Assembly (NCBI RefSeq): GCF_000702265.1
Contig: NZ_JNKZ01000007.1
Coordinates: forward strand, 434,001-498,000
Length of the DNA: 64,000 nt
Source: Butyrivibrio sp. NC2002
GTDB lineage: Bacteria > Bacillota > Clostridia > Lachnospirales > Lachnospiraceae
Direction: 5' to 3'
Both the position numbers and the translations under genes were made by a program. The notes under the pieces were generated by a model. It searched no databases, was not told the DNA's origin, and was given only the letters and a program-made list of their open reading frames with translations. How positions within the stretch are numbered: the stretch's first letter is position 1; every line of letters starts with the position of its first letter. Positions 15,334 through 24,269 of the stretch are shown one piece after another.

Positions 15334-16383
15334 ATGAAAAAAGTAACCATTCAGGACATTGCGGATGCACTGGATATTTCCAGAGTATCCGTCTGGAAAG
15401 TATTCACCGGAAGAGAAGGAGTATCAGATGATCTTAGAAGCAAGATCATTCACAAAGCAATCGAGATGGGATATAACATGCCCACCGGATTCTATGATAA
15501 TTCCATCTCTTCCATGGACAGACCGCAGGCTACAATTTCCGTAGCGGTAAGCAGGCCCGAGACCTCCGTTTTCTGGATAAATCTCATCCACGAGATCGCG
15601 CGAGAAGCATCAGGTTCAAACGTGAATGTCATGTATACTTATCTTCCGTCGGAAGTGCCAAATGATTATGTACTTCCCTCCGCTTTCACTGACGGAAGCA
15701 TTCAGGCAACCGTGATCCTAAATGTGTACAATGAGACATTGATCAAAAAACTAAACAATCTTTCGATTCCAAAGGTTTTCATGGATACCGTAACCTCTCT
15801 TCCCTTTGAAGAGCTTAGGGGCGACCTCGTTTTGATAGAAGGCCGCTCCTGTGTAACCAAGATCACCGAGCACATTTTAAGTCAGGGTAAAACACGCATC
15901 GGCTTCATCGGTGATATCAACTATGCACAGACCAACTTCGAAAGATACTACGGATACAAAAATGCCATGAAAAAAGCAGGTATCCCTATAGACGAGAGCA
16001 TCTGCCTGACACATTCAATCGGAGCAGATACCTACAAAGAGGAAATAACAGAATTCCTCCATTCTCTAAAAGAGCTTCCGGAAGCATTTATCTGCGTCAA
16101 CGACTTCGTTGCCGACATTGTCTGCAGAGCTCTTACTGAAATGGGCGTAAAAATTCCTACAGACATCCTTATTTCAGGCTTTGACGATCAGGCCGACCTA
16201 AGCTATCCGGTTCCTCTTACAACCGTACATGTAAGCAGCTCGGATTTCGGTATAAAACTTGCAAGACAAATAGTATACAGATTAAACCATCCAAAGGCAT
16301 CACGCGAAATCATATACATGTGTCCTGAAGTCATCATCAGAGATTCAACCAAAAGCAAGAATTCAAAAAAGCGACTCAAATGA
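15334..16383 (+). CDS. LacI family transcriptional regulator (first of two)
   Basis: The product has 349 residues from the ATG at 15334 (AGGA site ten bases upstream). The LacI HTH is at 1-25 (VTIQDIADALDISRVSVWKV), followed by the hinge helix around SKIIHKAIEMGYN. The rest is a periplasmic-binding-protein fold for the effector sugar (IGFIGDINYAQTNFERYYGY, PEAFICVNDFVAD, ISGFDDQ). In the recognition helix the usual V-S-R-V reads V-W-K-V, which is shared with the second LacI protein at 25490. It lies between the two glycosidase operons and is co-transcribed with the CBM9-like gene. It likely senses a mannose-containing oligosaccharide and binds the TTAAC-type palindromes, by inference. Confidence 0.88.
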   Translation: MKKVTIQDIADALDISRVSVWKVFTGREGVSDDLRSKIIHKAIEMGYNMPTGFYDNSISSMDRPQATISVAVSRPETSVFWINLIHEIAREASGSNVNVMYTYLPSEVPNDYVLPSAFTDGSIQATVILNVYNETLIKKLNNLSIPKVFMDTVTSLPFEELRGDLVLIEGRSCVTKITEHILSQGKTRIGFIGDINYAQTNFERYYGYKNAMKKAGIPIDESICLTHSIGADTYKEEITEFLHSLKELPEAFICVNDFVADIVCRALTEMGVKIPTDILISGFDDQADLSYPVPLTTVHVSSSDFGIKLARQIVYRLNHPKASREIIYMCPEVIIRDSTKSKNSKKRLK

Positions 16384-16394
16384 GCCGCTTTTTT
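16365..16394. terminator. Bidirectional terminator between LacI and GH38
   Basis: AAAAAAGCGACTCA pairs with TGAGCCGCTTTTTT around a two-base loop; the stem spans the LacI stop codon. Both strands end in a T-run, so it serves the convergent LacI and GH38 transcripts. Confidence 0.8.
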
Positions 16395-16410
16395 ACATAT
16401 CTACTTCTGT

Positions 16411-19400
16411 TTATTTGATTCTGAAGGTCTTGATTTCGTAAGGTTTTATTTCAAAAGTAGCCCTGTTTCCTTCAAACGAAACATCTGATCCGGATATTTC
16501 TTTTTCCATAAGATCTGTCTCTTTTACAGACTTTATGTCTTTGCAGAATGAAAGCTGTGCTTTTGTTCTCTTATTTTCTACCTCATAGAGTCTTACAATG
16601 ATTCCGTCACCATCTTCTGCTGCTTTAATAGTTTCAAGAACAACATTTTCTTTATCAACAGACATAAATGAGAATTTATCATTTACTTTTCCGCCGTCAA
16701 ATACCTTAAGAGGAACATTCAGATCAAAGCTCTCCTTCTCTGTTTTTCCTTCGATCCAGGTTCCGAGGTGAGGAAGTAGCGAATATGTGAAGCTGTGTAC
16801 TTCAATATCTGCTTTTTCAAAAGGTTCTGTTCCTGCTTTAAACAATGTAAGTGACAGGTTTCCATCTATAGCAGAATAGCCGTACTTGCAGTCATTCATA
16901 AGGCTGACGCCGTAGCCACCCTCGGACATATCTGCCCACTTGTGTCCGCAGCTTTCAAATCTTGCTTCATCCCAGCTTGTGTTCTGATGAATCTTTCTCT
17001 TCAGATTACCGAACTGGATGTCAAATGTAGCTTCATCAGTATGAACATCCACAGGGAAGTGAACCTTGCAAAGGTGCTGGCTGAGTTTCCAGTCAACAAC
17101 TGTCTCAAAGTCGATCCTTCTGCTGTCAGCATAGAAATGAATGAACTGAGTAAATTCATTATCAAGCATATTCTTAGTAACCTTAAGAGTTGCTCTTACA
17201 GGTCCCTTCTCGATCCACTCACACTTTGCATTATCAACAACAGGCCATGACTTTTCCTGATAATAAACATCTGTATTCCAGTTATCGAAGTTTCTGGGCT
17301 TATCCTCGTATACTCTAAGCTCGTTTCCGATCTTGCCATCTTTAAGAACTTCTCTGCCCTCTTCTATGTCATACAAAGATGTAAACTGGCCTGCACCATC
17401 GATCTTTATTTCATAGAAAGGAGTTTTTATTCCATCATCTGTTATAACAAGTTTGTTTTCAAAGTTATCGCCCTTAGCAAACTCAAATACTTTATAGCCC
17501 TTTGAAGGGATATTCTTCACATAAGCAACTGCGCCGTTTTCAACCTGCTGCAAAGGATAGATATTTTCGCCGTCAGTAACAGCTTCTCCCTTTGCATCTG
17601 CAAAAAATGCGATGTCATCTCTTTCAAAACCAAGTGTGTTAAATACAACTTTTCCATTGCCTGAAGGAGCAATGCACTTTTCTCTTTCCTCAATAAGCGT
17701 GGTTCCTTCTTTGCATATCTCTTCGTATTCCTCTTTTGTTACATCATATACTTCCTTGATCGATGAGCCGGGAAGAATATCATGGAACTGGTTTCTAAGG
17801 ATTGTCTCCCACATGGAATCAATTTCTTCCTTGGGATATCCGAGCTTGTCCATAGCAAGTACAGATAAAAGCTCGAGTTCCATCATCAGATATTCGCTCT
17901 TTCTGTTTGCCTTTTTGTTTCTGCCCATAGAAGTATATGTGCCTCTGTGGAATTCGAAGTAAAGCTCGCCAACCCATGAAGGGAGTCTCTTGTTATCCTT
18001 AACCTTCTCATAAACTTCTTCAAAATATTTTCCTGAAAACTCCTGGCGAACCTTCGGAATTCCCTTAATTCCTTTTTTCATTCGGTCTGAAGTTTCAAGC
18101 ATATCTCTTGTGGGGCCGCCGCCACCATCGCCAAATCCAAAGGACACAAGGATGTCGTTGTTGATCTCCTTTTGCTGATATCTCTTCCATCCTCCCATGA
18201 TTGCATCAGGGTGAAGCATACCGTTGTAGGTCGTAAAGAAGTCGTTTGTGCTCTGGCCTACTCCAAGTGTTGTTATGAGGTGAGTAAAGATCCTGCTTCC
18301 ATCAATACCTTCCCACATAAAAGTATCCATAGGCACCTTGTTTACTTCATTCCATGCAAGCTTTGTTGTCATGAAATACTTGATGCCGCTCTTTTTCATG
18401 ATCTGAGGAAGCGCTGCGCTGTAACCAAATACGTCAGGGAGCCAAAGCACCTCATTTTCTTTTCCGAATTCTTCCTTAAAAAATCTCTTTCCAACAAGGA
18501 ACTGTCTTACAAGTGATTCGCCGCTTGTAAGGTTGCAATCAGCTTCAACCCACATGCCGCCTTCGGGCTCCCACCTGTTTTCAGCAACTCTCTGTTTTAT
18601 CTTTGCATAAAGATCGGGGTGTCTTTCTTTTACAAACTTATAGAGCTGAGGCTGGCTGGACATAAACTTATAGTCCGGATACTCATCCATAAGCTTAAGA
18701 ACGGTTGCAAAGCTTCTGCAGGATTTCTGTCTGACCTGTGCAACTGTCCAAAGCCATGCCACATCAATGTGAGTATGACCGATACACGTTGCGATAACAT
18801 CATCAAAGCCTGAGAGCTCATCATTTTCATACAGATTCTCTCTTATGTATTTTCTTGCATCACGCACAGACTTAAAGAAAGCCTCGCTCTTTACATCTCT
18901 TAAATCGATAAGATTAATAGTTTCGTTTATTACTTCGAGGATTCTCTTTGCTGTTCTGTCATCCTCTTCCATTCTGTTAAGTCCCCAAAGCGGAACCTGA
19001 ATGTCATAGTACAGATCCTTTATCTCTTCGTCTCTTTCCTCCAGATCAGCAAGGAGCTTGAATTCATTGTGAAGAGTTCCTGTATAAGACTGCATATCGA
19101 TACGAACCTTCTCGCCGGCCTTCGCATCCTTTAAGATGAGGATTTCCCTGTGATTGATATCAAGTCCCTGCACAGGTTTGCCATTGATAAAAACAAGAAA
19201 CTGAGGGTTTCTTCCATCATCCCAGTCCTCAAGCTGAGTCCTTACGTGAAGCCACACGTTTTTGCCATCCATCGACTCGGGAACTGTGACATCACATCTA
19301 AACCAGTAATGTCTGTCTTTGCCATACCATCTGTCATTTTCGGCATCAAACTCCTCCCATGGCCCTTTATCATTATCAGCTTCATCGGGAGTGATAAAAC

Positions 19401-19503
19401 AATTTTCTTTTTTCTGCCACTTCAGAATGCTAATCTGTTGTCTGGTTATTTCTTTTTTGAGCTGCATGCATATTACATTTGCTCTTTCCTTTAAAAATCT
19501 CAT
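16411..19503 (-). CDS. GH38 family alpha-mannosidase
   Basis: The product has 1030 residues, normal for bacterial GH38. A retaining, metal-dependent enzyme removes alpha-linked mannose. The zinc site begins at GHTHIDVAWLW (about 242-252; His243, Asp247 in the H-x-H-x-D/A pattern). The nucleophile is Asp357 in WLPDVFGYS. Further barrel segments are WEPEGGMWVEADCNLTSGES and FGFGDGGGGPTRDM. The middle three-helix domain (NRKSEYLMMELELLSVLAMD, FHDILPGSSIKEVYD) and C-terminal beta domains follow. The N-terminal region of about 160 residues is a sugar-binding-like beta domain. No signal peptide, so it is cytosolic. It is the last gene of the transporter operon, 15 bases after the GH42-like gene, with a GGAGG site. 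It supports mannose-rich glycan use. Confidence 0.95.
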   Translation of the reverse strand: MRFLKERANVICMQLKKEITRQQISILKWQKKENCFITPDEADNDKGPWEEFDAENDRWYGKDRHYWFRCDVTVPESMDGKNVWLHVRTQLEDWDDGRNPQFLVFINGKPVQGLDINHREILILKDAKAGEKVRIDMQSYTGTLHNEFKLLADLEERDEEIKDLYYDIQVPLWGLNRMEEDDRTAKRILEVINETINLIDLRDVKSEAFFKSVRDARKYIRENLYENDELSGFDDVIATCIGHTHIDVAWLWTVAQVRQKSCRSFATVLKLMDEYPDYKFMSSQPQLYKFVKERHPDLYAKIKQRVAENRWEPEGGMWVEADCNLTSGESLVRQFLVGKRFFKEEFGKENEVLWLPDVFGYSAALPQIMKKSGIKYFMTTKLAWNEVNKVPMDTFMWEGIDGSRIFTHLITTLGVGQSTNDFFTTYNGMLHPDAIMGGWKRYQQKEINNDILVSFGFGDGGGGPTRDMLETSDRMKKGIKGIPKVRQEFSGKYFEEVYEKVKDNKRLPSWVGELYFEFHRGTYTSMGRNKKANRKSEYLMMELELLSVLAMDKLGYPKEEIDSMWETILRNQFHDILPGSSIKEVYDVTKEEYEEICKEGTTLIEEREKCIAPSGNGKVVFNTLGFERDDIAFFADAKGEAVTDGENIYPLQQVENGAVAYVKNIPSKGYKVFEFAKGDNFENKLVITDDGIKTPFYEIKIDGAGQFTSLYDIEEGREVLKDGKIGNELRVYEDKPRNFDNWNTDVYYQEKSWPVVDNAKCEWIEKGPVRATLKVTKNMLDNEFTQFIHFYADSRRIDFETVVDWKLSQHLCKVHFPVDVHTDEATFDIQFGNLKRKIHQNTSWDEARFESCGHKWADMSEGGYGVSLMNDCKYGYSAIDGNLSLTLFKAGTEPFEKADIEVHSFTYSLLPHLGTWIEGKTEKESFDLNVPLKVFDGGKVNDKFSFMSVDKENVVLETIKAAEDGDGIIVRLYEVENKRTKAQLSFCKDIKSVKETDLMEKEISGSDVSFEGNRATFEIKPYEIKTFRIK

Positions 19504-19518
19504 CCTGACCTCCGATCA

Positions 19519-21639
19519 TTATTTTTTAGTTACAAATGATGCGCTGTGCGCAAGCACGACATCATCAGGTATATTCAGAGTTTTATCCGTTGTTGAAAGT
19601 ACTGCTTTATATCCATCCGGCAATTTATATGGCATAGCCCTGTGATTAACTACGATCATGCAATCATCATATAATCCTGTTTCGATACCCTTTTCACAGA
19701 TAGGTGAAGCAGGGATCAGCGCGCTTTTCAAAATATCCTCGAATATCTTCGAGCCTGATAACGCAAACGGGTACATCTCCTTATTGCCTTCGTTATAAGG
19801 AACATGCGGAATATTTTTGGAATAAAAGCTTGATCCGAGCATTATTCCAAGTGAATAGACAGCTCCTTTTCCGGCTGCGGTTTTAACTATACACTTATCA
19901 CCATTAACATACTTAGCGATAGTTTCGCCGTTTTCATATTTGCAAAAGCAGTTTCCCTGAGGAATAATCTTCTTTTCTCCCTCTCTGTAATAGGGCAATT
20001 TCTTAGCCGGTTCACCATTTATGCCAAAGGCATTTTTAGAAAGTCCATCTTCCGGTCCGTGAACTACGATGCCGCCATCAGTAGTCCATTTTCTTACAAT
20101 ATCCTCTACATCCTTGTGATCAACAGCATCATAACAGTCATTAGAAGGTATTATCAATATCTTATAATCAGATAGTCTGCCCTCTGCTATCTCATGAGTA
20201 CTGATCACATCAACCTGGTATCCCAGATCAAGACACATCTTGTAATAGCCAAGACTGTCAAGTCTTCTTATTTCGTTGCCTTCAACTTCAAAAGGCTCAA
20301 AGTCCGACATTTCAAGAGGGAAAAGAATTGCAACTTCCTTCTTTTTCTTTCCCTTGCGAAGAGGATAGATTTCTGAAAACCATTCGTTTCCTCTCTTAAG
20401 AGAATCCATAAACAGATCATCCATGCGGTTTATCACGCCGCCGTCATCAAGTCCGTTTATGCCATAGGCATGATATCCGTCTATGCCGCAGGCTGCCATG
20501 GTTCCTACTATTTCCTCAGGTGTAATTGTCTCATATATATTTCTGTAGATATACCTTCCATAGTAGACACCGCCGATAACGCTTCTTCCTTCATTCATAA
20601 CACGCATCATGCTGTGCTGGATTGAAGTAACATAGGCATCGGGATGTGCATCAAAAAGCACCGGAACAGTGATAAAATGCGCACAATCAACATACTTTGA
20701 AACAGCATACATATCTATTCCGCGCACCGATGTATCCCACAGATCGCTGTAATCGTTATCAAGATCCACCTGTTTTCTTCCGTCTATATTAAAGAAATAT
20801 CCCCACTGTGATAAGTCCGGACAAAGGAAGAGATTCTCTCTGTCACCCTGTTTTAGCTTATCCTTCATGTTTTTAAAATAAAGATTAAGCTCCTTTATTT
20901 TCCACAGAAGATTATCTCTTTTCAGTAAAAATCTGACAGTCTTATTATCTATATCTTCCTTGGTGATTCCCTCCGTAAACCTTACTTCATACCAGTACAT
21001 TTCCGGAGTTATTTCATCAAAGCTTTTAACATCTATTTCATAGGCTTTGTTTATCTTATAGGCATCGCCTTTATATTCGTCTTTAAGGAAAGCCTTGTAG
21101 CGCTGCACGCCCTCTTCATCAAAGCTCGAGCAAACAACAGGGTCCCACATACTGCATACAGGCCTTACTGTTTTGCCACCTTCTGTGCACTCGCAGTAAT
21201 TATCACTGTAAAGGGACATCATCTGATCTACATGCTCAGTCTGAGTGTTCTGTGCTACATCTGACCAGTATTTATACCATCTGCCTTTTTCTCCACCATA
21301 AAAAGTAATGTCTTCGCCAAGAACCGGCGGACTGAATCTTATATGCGGATAGAGATTATCGCCATTTAAATAAAGTAGCAAAAAGTTAAAAGAAAGACCA
21401 TTTTCTTTTGCAGCCTTCATCATAAACTCCTGCATTTTTACGTATTGGCTGGCATCTTTTTTCGCCACTCTTTCTCTGAAATCCTCAGAGTCTTTGGTAT
21501 CCAGCATTACGCTGTTAAACCCAAGTCTTTTAACAAGTCCCATAGTCTCTTCAACGAATTTTTCATCGTCATATCCGGGACTGTAAAAATTGCCAAAAAT
21601 AATATTTATATACGGATTGCCTGTATTATTGTCTATCAT
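19519..21639 (-). CDS. Unassigned glycoside hydrolase-like protein, GH42-like three-domain layout
   Basis: The product has 706 residues from the ATG at 21639 (CTGGAG site). The N-terminal 400 residues look like a TIM barrel of clan GH-A: FYSPGYDDEKFVEETMGLVK, LGFNSVMLDTKD, FDEEGVQRYKAFLKDEYKGD, NKAYEI and LCPDLSQWGYF. Residues about 440-600 (VAILFPLEMSDFEPFEV, YKILIIPSNDCYD, IVRKWTTDGGIVVHGPEDGL) match the class I glutamine amidotransferase-like domain of GH42 beta-galactosidases. A short beta domain closes the chain. The catalytic glutamates cannot be placed with confidence and no known family fits well. No signal peptide. It sits between the solute-binding protein and GH38, so a cytosolic role on the imported mannoside is likely; a beta-mannosidase of the GH164 kind is one possibility. 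Confidence 0.6.
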   Translation of the reverse strand: MIDNNTGNPYINIIFGNFYSPGYDDEKFVEETMGLVKRLGFNSVMLDTKDSEDFRERVAKKDASQYVKMQEFMMKAAKENGLSFNFLLLYLNGDNLYPHIRFSPPVLGEDITFYGGEKGRWYKYWSDVAQNTQTEHVDQMMSLYSDNYCECTEGGKTVRPVCSMWDPVVCSSFDEEGVQRYKAFLKDEYKGDAYKINKAYEIDVKSFDEITPEMYWYEVRFTEGITKEDIDNKTVRFLLKRDNLLWKIKELNLYFKNMKDKLKQGDRENLFLCPDLSQWGYFFNIDGRKQVDLDNDYSDLWDTSVRGIDMYAVSKYVDCAHFITVPVLFDAHPDAYVTSIQHSMMRVMNEGRSVIGGVYYGRYIYRNIYETITPEEIVGTMAACGIDGYHAYGINGLDDGGVINRMDDLFMDSLKRGNEWFSEIYPLRKGKKKKEVAILFPLEMSDFEPFEVEGNEIRRLDSLGYYKMCLDLGYQVDVISTHEIAEGRLSDYKILIIPSNDCYDAVDHKDVEDIVRKWTTDGGIVVHGPEDGLSKNAFGINGEPAKKLPYYREGEKKIIPQGNCFCKYENGETIAKYVNGDKCIVKTAAGKGAVYSLGIMLGSSFYSKNIPHVPYNEGNKEMYPFALSGSKIFEDILKSALIPASPICEKGIETGLYDDCMIVVNHRAMPYKLPDGYKAVLSTTDKTLNIPDDVVLAHSASFVTKK

Positions 21640-21677
21640 AAATTCTCCAGTAAATAAGAAAGGACTAAACGTAAACA

Positions 21678-21703
21678 GGGCCGTAACCATTCGGAAACGG
21701 CCC
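21678..21703 (-). terminator. Hairpin between solute-binding protein and GH42-like gene
   Basis: On the minus strand GGGCCGT pairs with ACGGCCC around a 12-base loop, with only a broken T-rich stretch after it. In sugar ABC operons such a hairpin after the binding-protein gene often protects the upstream mRNA and lowers downstream transcription, giving more binding protein than enzyme. Confidence 0.5.
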
Positions 21704-21729
21704 CACTATTTCTATCTATTAAGGATCAA

Positions 21730-23274
21730 TTATTTGTTTGCAAGGAACTCATCAACCTGAGCCTGTGCTGCAGCAACAACGTCATCCCAACCTGCTGCTT
21801 CAAGCTCTGCCTTGATCTCCGGAACTGCTGTCTCGGGATCAAGTACACCTGTGAGAATCTCACTCTTGTATCTTGACCAGATCTCTGTGCAGTTAGCGAG
21901 CTGATCTGCTACATCTGAATAGTCAAATGTGAAGCCAAGAAGTACTGAAGGAACAGCATTCTCGTTGAGCTCTTTAACTTCATCCCACTGATTGAATTCA
22001 TCAGCTGCGTTCTGTGATACTGTGAAGAATGTACCCTGTGTGTAACCAGCCATTGTCCAGTCTTCGTTGAGCTTCTCAACTTTTCCGTCATCTGTGTACT
22101 GGAAGTTAACACCCTCTTCACCATAGTAGAACATGTCTCTAACCTTTGTATCTGTGTTTACAAGATCAAGGAACTGGAGGCACTTCTCAGGATACTGAGT
22201 ATTAGCTGACACCATGTTGATTGAACCTCTAACTGTATCGTTAGAAAGGATTGTCTCACCAACCTGAGCAACGCTTACATCGCTGCCCATCTGAGGCCCC
22301 CAAGCAGTAACTGCTGCTGATGGCCATCCCTGAGCCACTCTCCACATGTTGTATACGCGGCCTTCTGAAAGTGTTGAAGCATCTGAGTTGATGATGCCAT
22401 CTTCATACCACTTATGGATTGTCTTAAGTTCTTCCATGATATCGTCCTGCTCAAGAACAAGACCAACCTTAGCTTCCTTGTCATCATATCTTGCACCAAG
22501 GATCTGAAGACCTGATCCAAGCTGATCATACTTATCAAAGATGTAGTAAAGACCATCGTTCTTTACATATACAGGATAATCGTTCTTATCTGCTTTGAGT
22601 TGTTCAAAGATCTCTGTCTTAGCATCAAGGCTTTCTGAAAGAGCCTCGATATCAAGACCGTACTCGTCTACAAGTGCTGTATCCCAAATATCATAGTTTG
22701 AAAGTGAGCTGTCTTTGTATGTAGGAACGCCGTAGATCTTGCCATCAACTGTTACTGCATCCCAATACTCTTCAGGCATAAGAGCTGTTAAGCCGGGCAT
22801 GTTGTCCTTTACGATATCTGTAATATCATAGTAAGCGCCAAGAGCGATATCTGATGTAAAGTTACCGCCGTTACCAAAGATAATATCATAAGGTTCGTTT
22901 GTGCTGATGATGATGTTTCTTCTGTTATCCCAGTCACCCCATGAGATAACTTCCATATCGATGTTAACACCGATCTTCTCACCAAGATACTCATTAAGAG
23001 TACTTACCCATGAATCATAGTTTTCAGGCATTCCTGAACCGATTGTTACCCACTTAAGTGTAACTACGTCTCCTGAAGCAGCTTCTGTGCTCTCTGTAGA
23101 TTCTTCGCTTTCTGCACTATCTGTGCTTTCTGCCTCTTCAGTTGTGTCTCCAGCTGCTGTTTCCTCTGATGTAGTATCAGCAGCTGTCTGAGTCTCTGAA
23201 GATCCGCCGCAACCTGCAACAAGTGAAAGACCCATTGCGCATGAAAGCAGCATTGACAATACTTTCTTTTTCAT
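21730..23274 (-). CDS. Sugar ABC transporter solute-binding lipoprotein (CUT1 family)
   Basis: The product has 514 residues. A lipoprotein signal peptide ends at Cys22 (LVAGC lipobox), followed by an acidic Ser/Thr/Glu linker of about 45 residues that would span the cell wall. The mature part (LKWVTIGSGMPENYDSWVST, NIIISTNEPYDIIFGNGG, YYDITDIVKDNMPGL) is the family 1 extracellular binding protein fold, of the LplA/YtcQ type that feeds oligosaccharides to LplB/YtcP permeases. It follows the two permease genes and precedes GH42-like and GH38 genes, so the ligand is probably a mannose-containing oligosaccharide. No ATPase gene is present here, as is usual for this group, which shares MsmK-type ATPases. 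Confidence 0.92.
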   Translation of the reverse strand: MKKKVLSMLLSCAMGLSLVAGCGGSSETQTAADTTSEETAAGDTTEEAESTDSAESEESTESTEAASGDVVTLKWVTIGSGMPENYDSWVSTLNEYLGEKIGVNIDMEVISWGDWDNRRNIIISTNEPYDIIFGNGGNFTSDIALGAYYDITDIVKDNMPGLTALMPEEYWDAVTVDGKIYGVPTYKDSSLSNYDIWDTALVDEYGLDIEALSESLDAKTEIFEQLKADKNDYPVYVKNDGLYYIFDKYDQLGSGLQILGARYDDKEAKVGLVLEQDDIMEELKTIHKWYEDGIINSDASTLSEGRVYNMWRVAQGWPSAAVTAWGPQMGSDVSVAQVGETILSNDTVRGSINMVSANTQYPEKCLQFLDLVNTDTKVRDMFYYGEEGVNFQYTDDGKVEKLNEDWTMAGYTQGTFFTVSQNAADEFNQWDEVKELNENAVPSVLLGFTFDYSDVADQLANCTEIWSRYKSEILTGVLDPETAVPEIKAELEAAGWDDVVAAAQAQVDEFLANK

Positions 23275-23330
23275 TAACTTTCCCTCCTGTGTGAAAAATG
23301 AATTATATCTTAACCTTTAACAGGTTTTGA

Positions 23331-24242
23331 TCAACCTTTTACAGATCCGATTGTAAGACCTGAAATAAAGTATTTCTGGAAGAACGGATATACGCAGGCA
23401 ATCGGAACAATTATTACAATCGCAATAGCCATACGCACACTCTCTGTCGGCATTGATGCCTTATACTGCTGCATTGACAAACCACCGTACGGGTTATTTG
23501 CCAGGTATTCGATATTACTCTGAATATTATTAAGCAGTGACTGAAGTGACTGCAGATTCTTATCAGAAATGTAAAGTGAAGCCTGGAACCAATCATTCCA
23601 ATAACCAAATGCTGCGAACAATCCGATCGTAGCAAGAATAGGTTTTGAGATCGGAAGTATTATCTGGAAAAAGATCCTAAGCTGACTTGCTCCGTCCATT
23701 TTCGCCGACTCTACTATGGAATCCGGTATGGTTGTTTTAAAGAACGTCTTACATATGACGACGTTAAATGACGACACCGCAAGCGGAAGGATCAGAGCCC
23801 ATATTGTATCTCTAAGATGAAGGATGTTTGCATTTACTACATATCCTGCAAGCATACCGCCGTTAAAGATCATAGGTATGAACACAAGCCATGTGTAAAC
23901 CTCTTTAAGTGCATAATTAGGTCTTGAAAGAACATATCCCATTGTTGTTGTAAGAAGCACTGAGATAACAATACCAAGTGCTGTAACAAGTACTGAGATA
24001 AACAACGCATGGAGAATTGTTCCTTTTTCATTCCACAAGAACTGATATGCAGCCGATGACATCTCAGTCGGTATTATCTGGTAACCATATTTTTGAATGC
24101 TGTTCTCGCTTGATATGGATATTGAAAAAACGAATACTACAGGTAATATGCATATAAGTGATAACAATAGGAAAATTATGTTAAAACACACATCTGTGCT
24201 TTTCTTTATTTGATTTATCTGTTTTGTCTTTTTACTCTTCAT
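23331..24242 (-). CDS. Sugar ABC transporter permease, YtcP/MalG type
   Basis: The product has 303 residues from the ATG at 24242 (AAAGGA site; the TTG two codons earlier is less likely). Six transmembrane helices are predicted. The EAA loop for the ATPase reads VESAKMDGASQLRIFFQIIL, PISKPIL. The C-terminus FFQKYFISGLTIGSVKG is the typical end of YtcP-like permeases. It works with the LplB-type permease just upstream and the lipoprotein just downstream as a CUT1 importer. Confidence 0.94.
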   Translation of the reverse strand: MKSKKTKQINQIKKSTDVCFNIIFLLLSLICILPVVFVFSISISSENSIQKYGYQIIPTEMSSAAYQFLWNEKGTILHALFISVLVTALGIVISVLLTTTMGYVLSRPNYALKEVYTWLVFIPMIFNGGMLAGYVVNANILHLRDTIWALILPLAVSSFNVVICKTFFKTTIPDSIVESAKMDGASQLRIFFQIILPISKPILATIGLFAAFGYWNDWFQASLYISDKNLQSLQSLLNNIQSNIEYLANNPYGGLSMQQYKASMPTESVRMAIAIVIIVPIACVYPFFQKYFISGLTIGSVKG

Positions 24243-24269
24243 TGCCAAATCCTTTAATGTTTTTATTTA

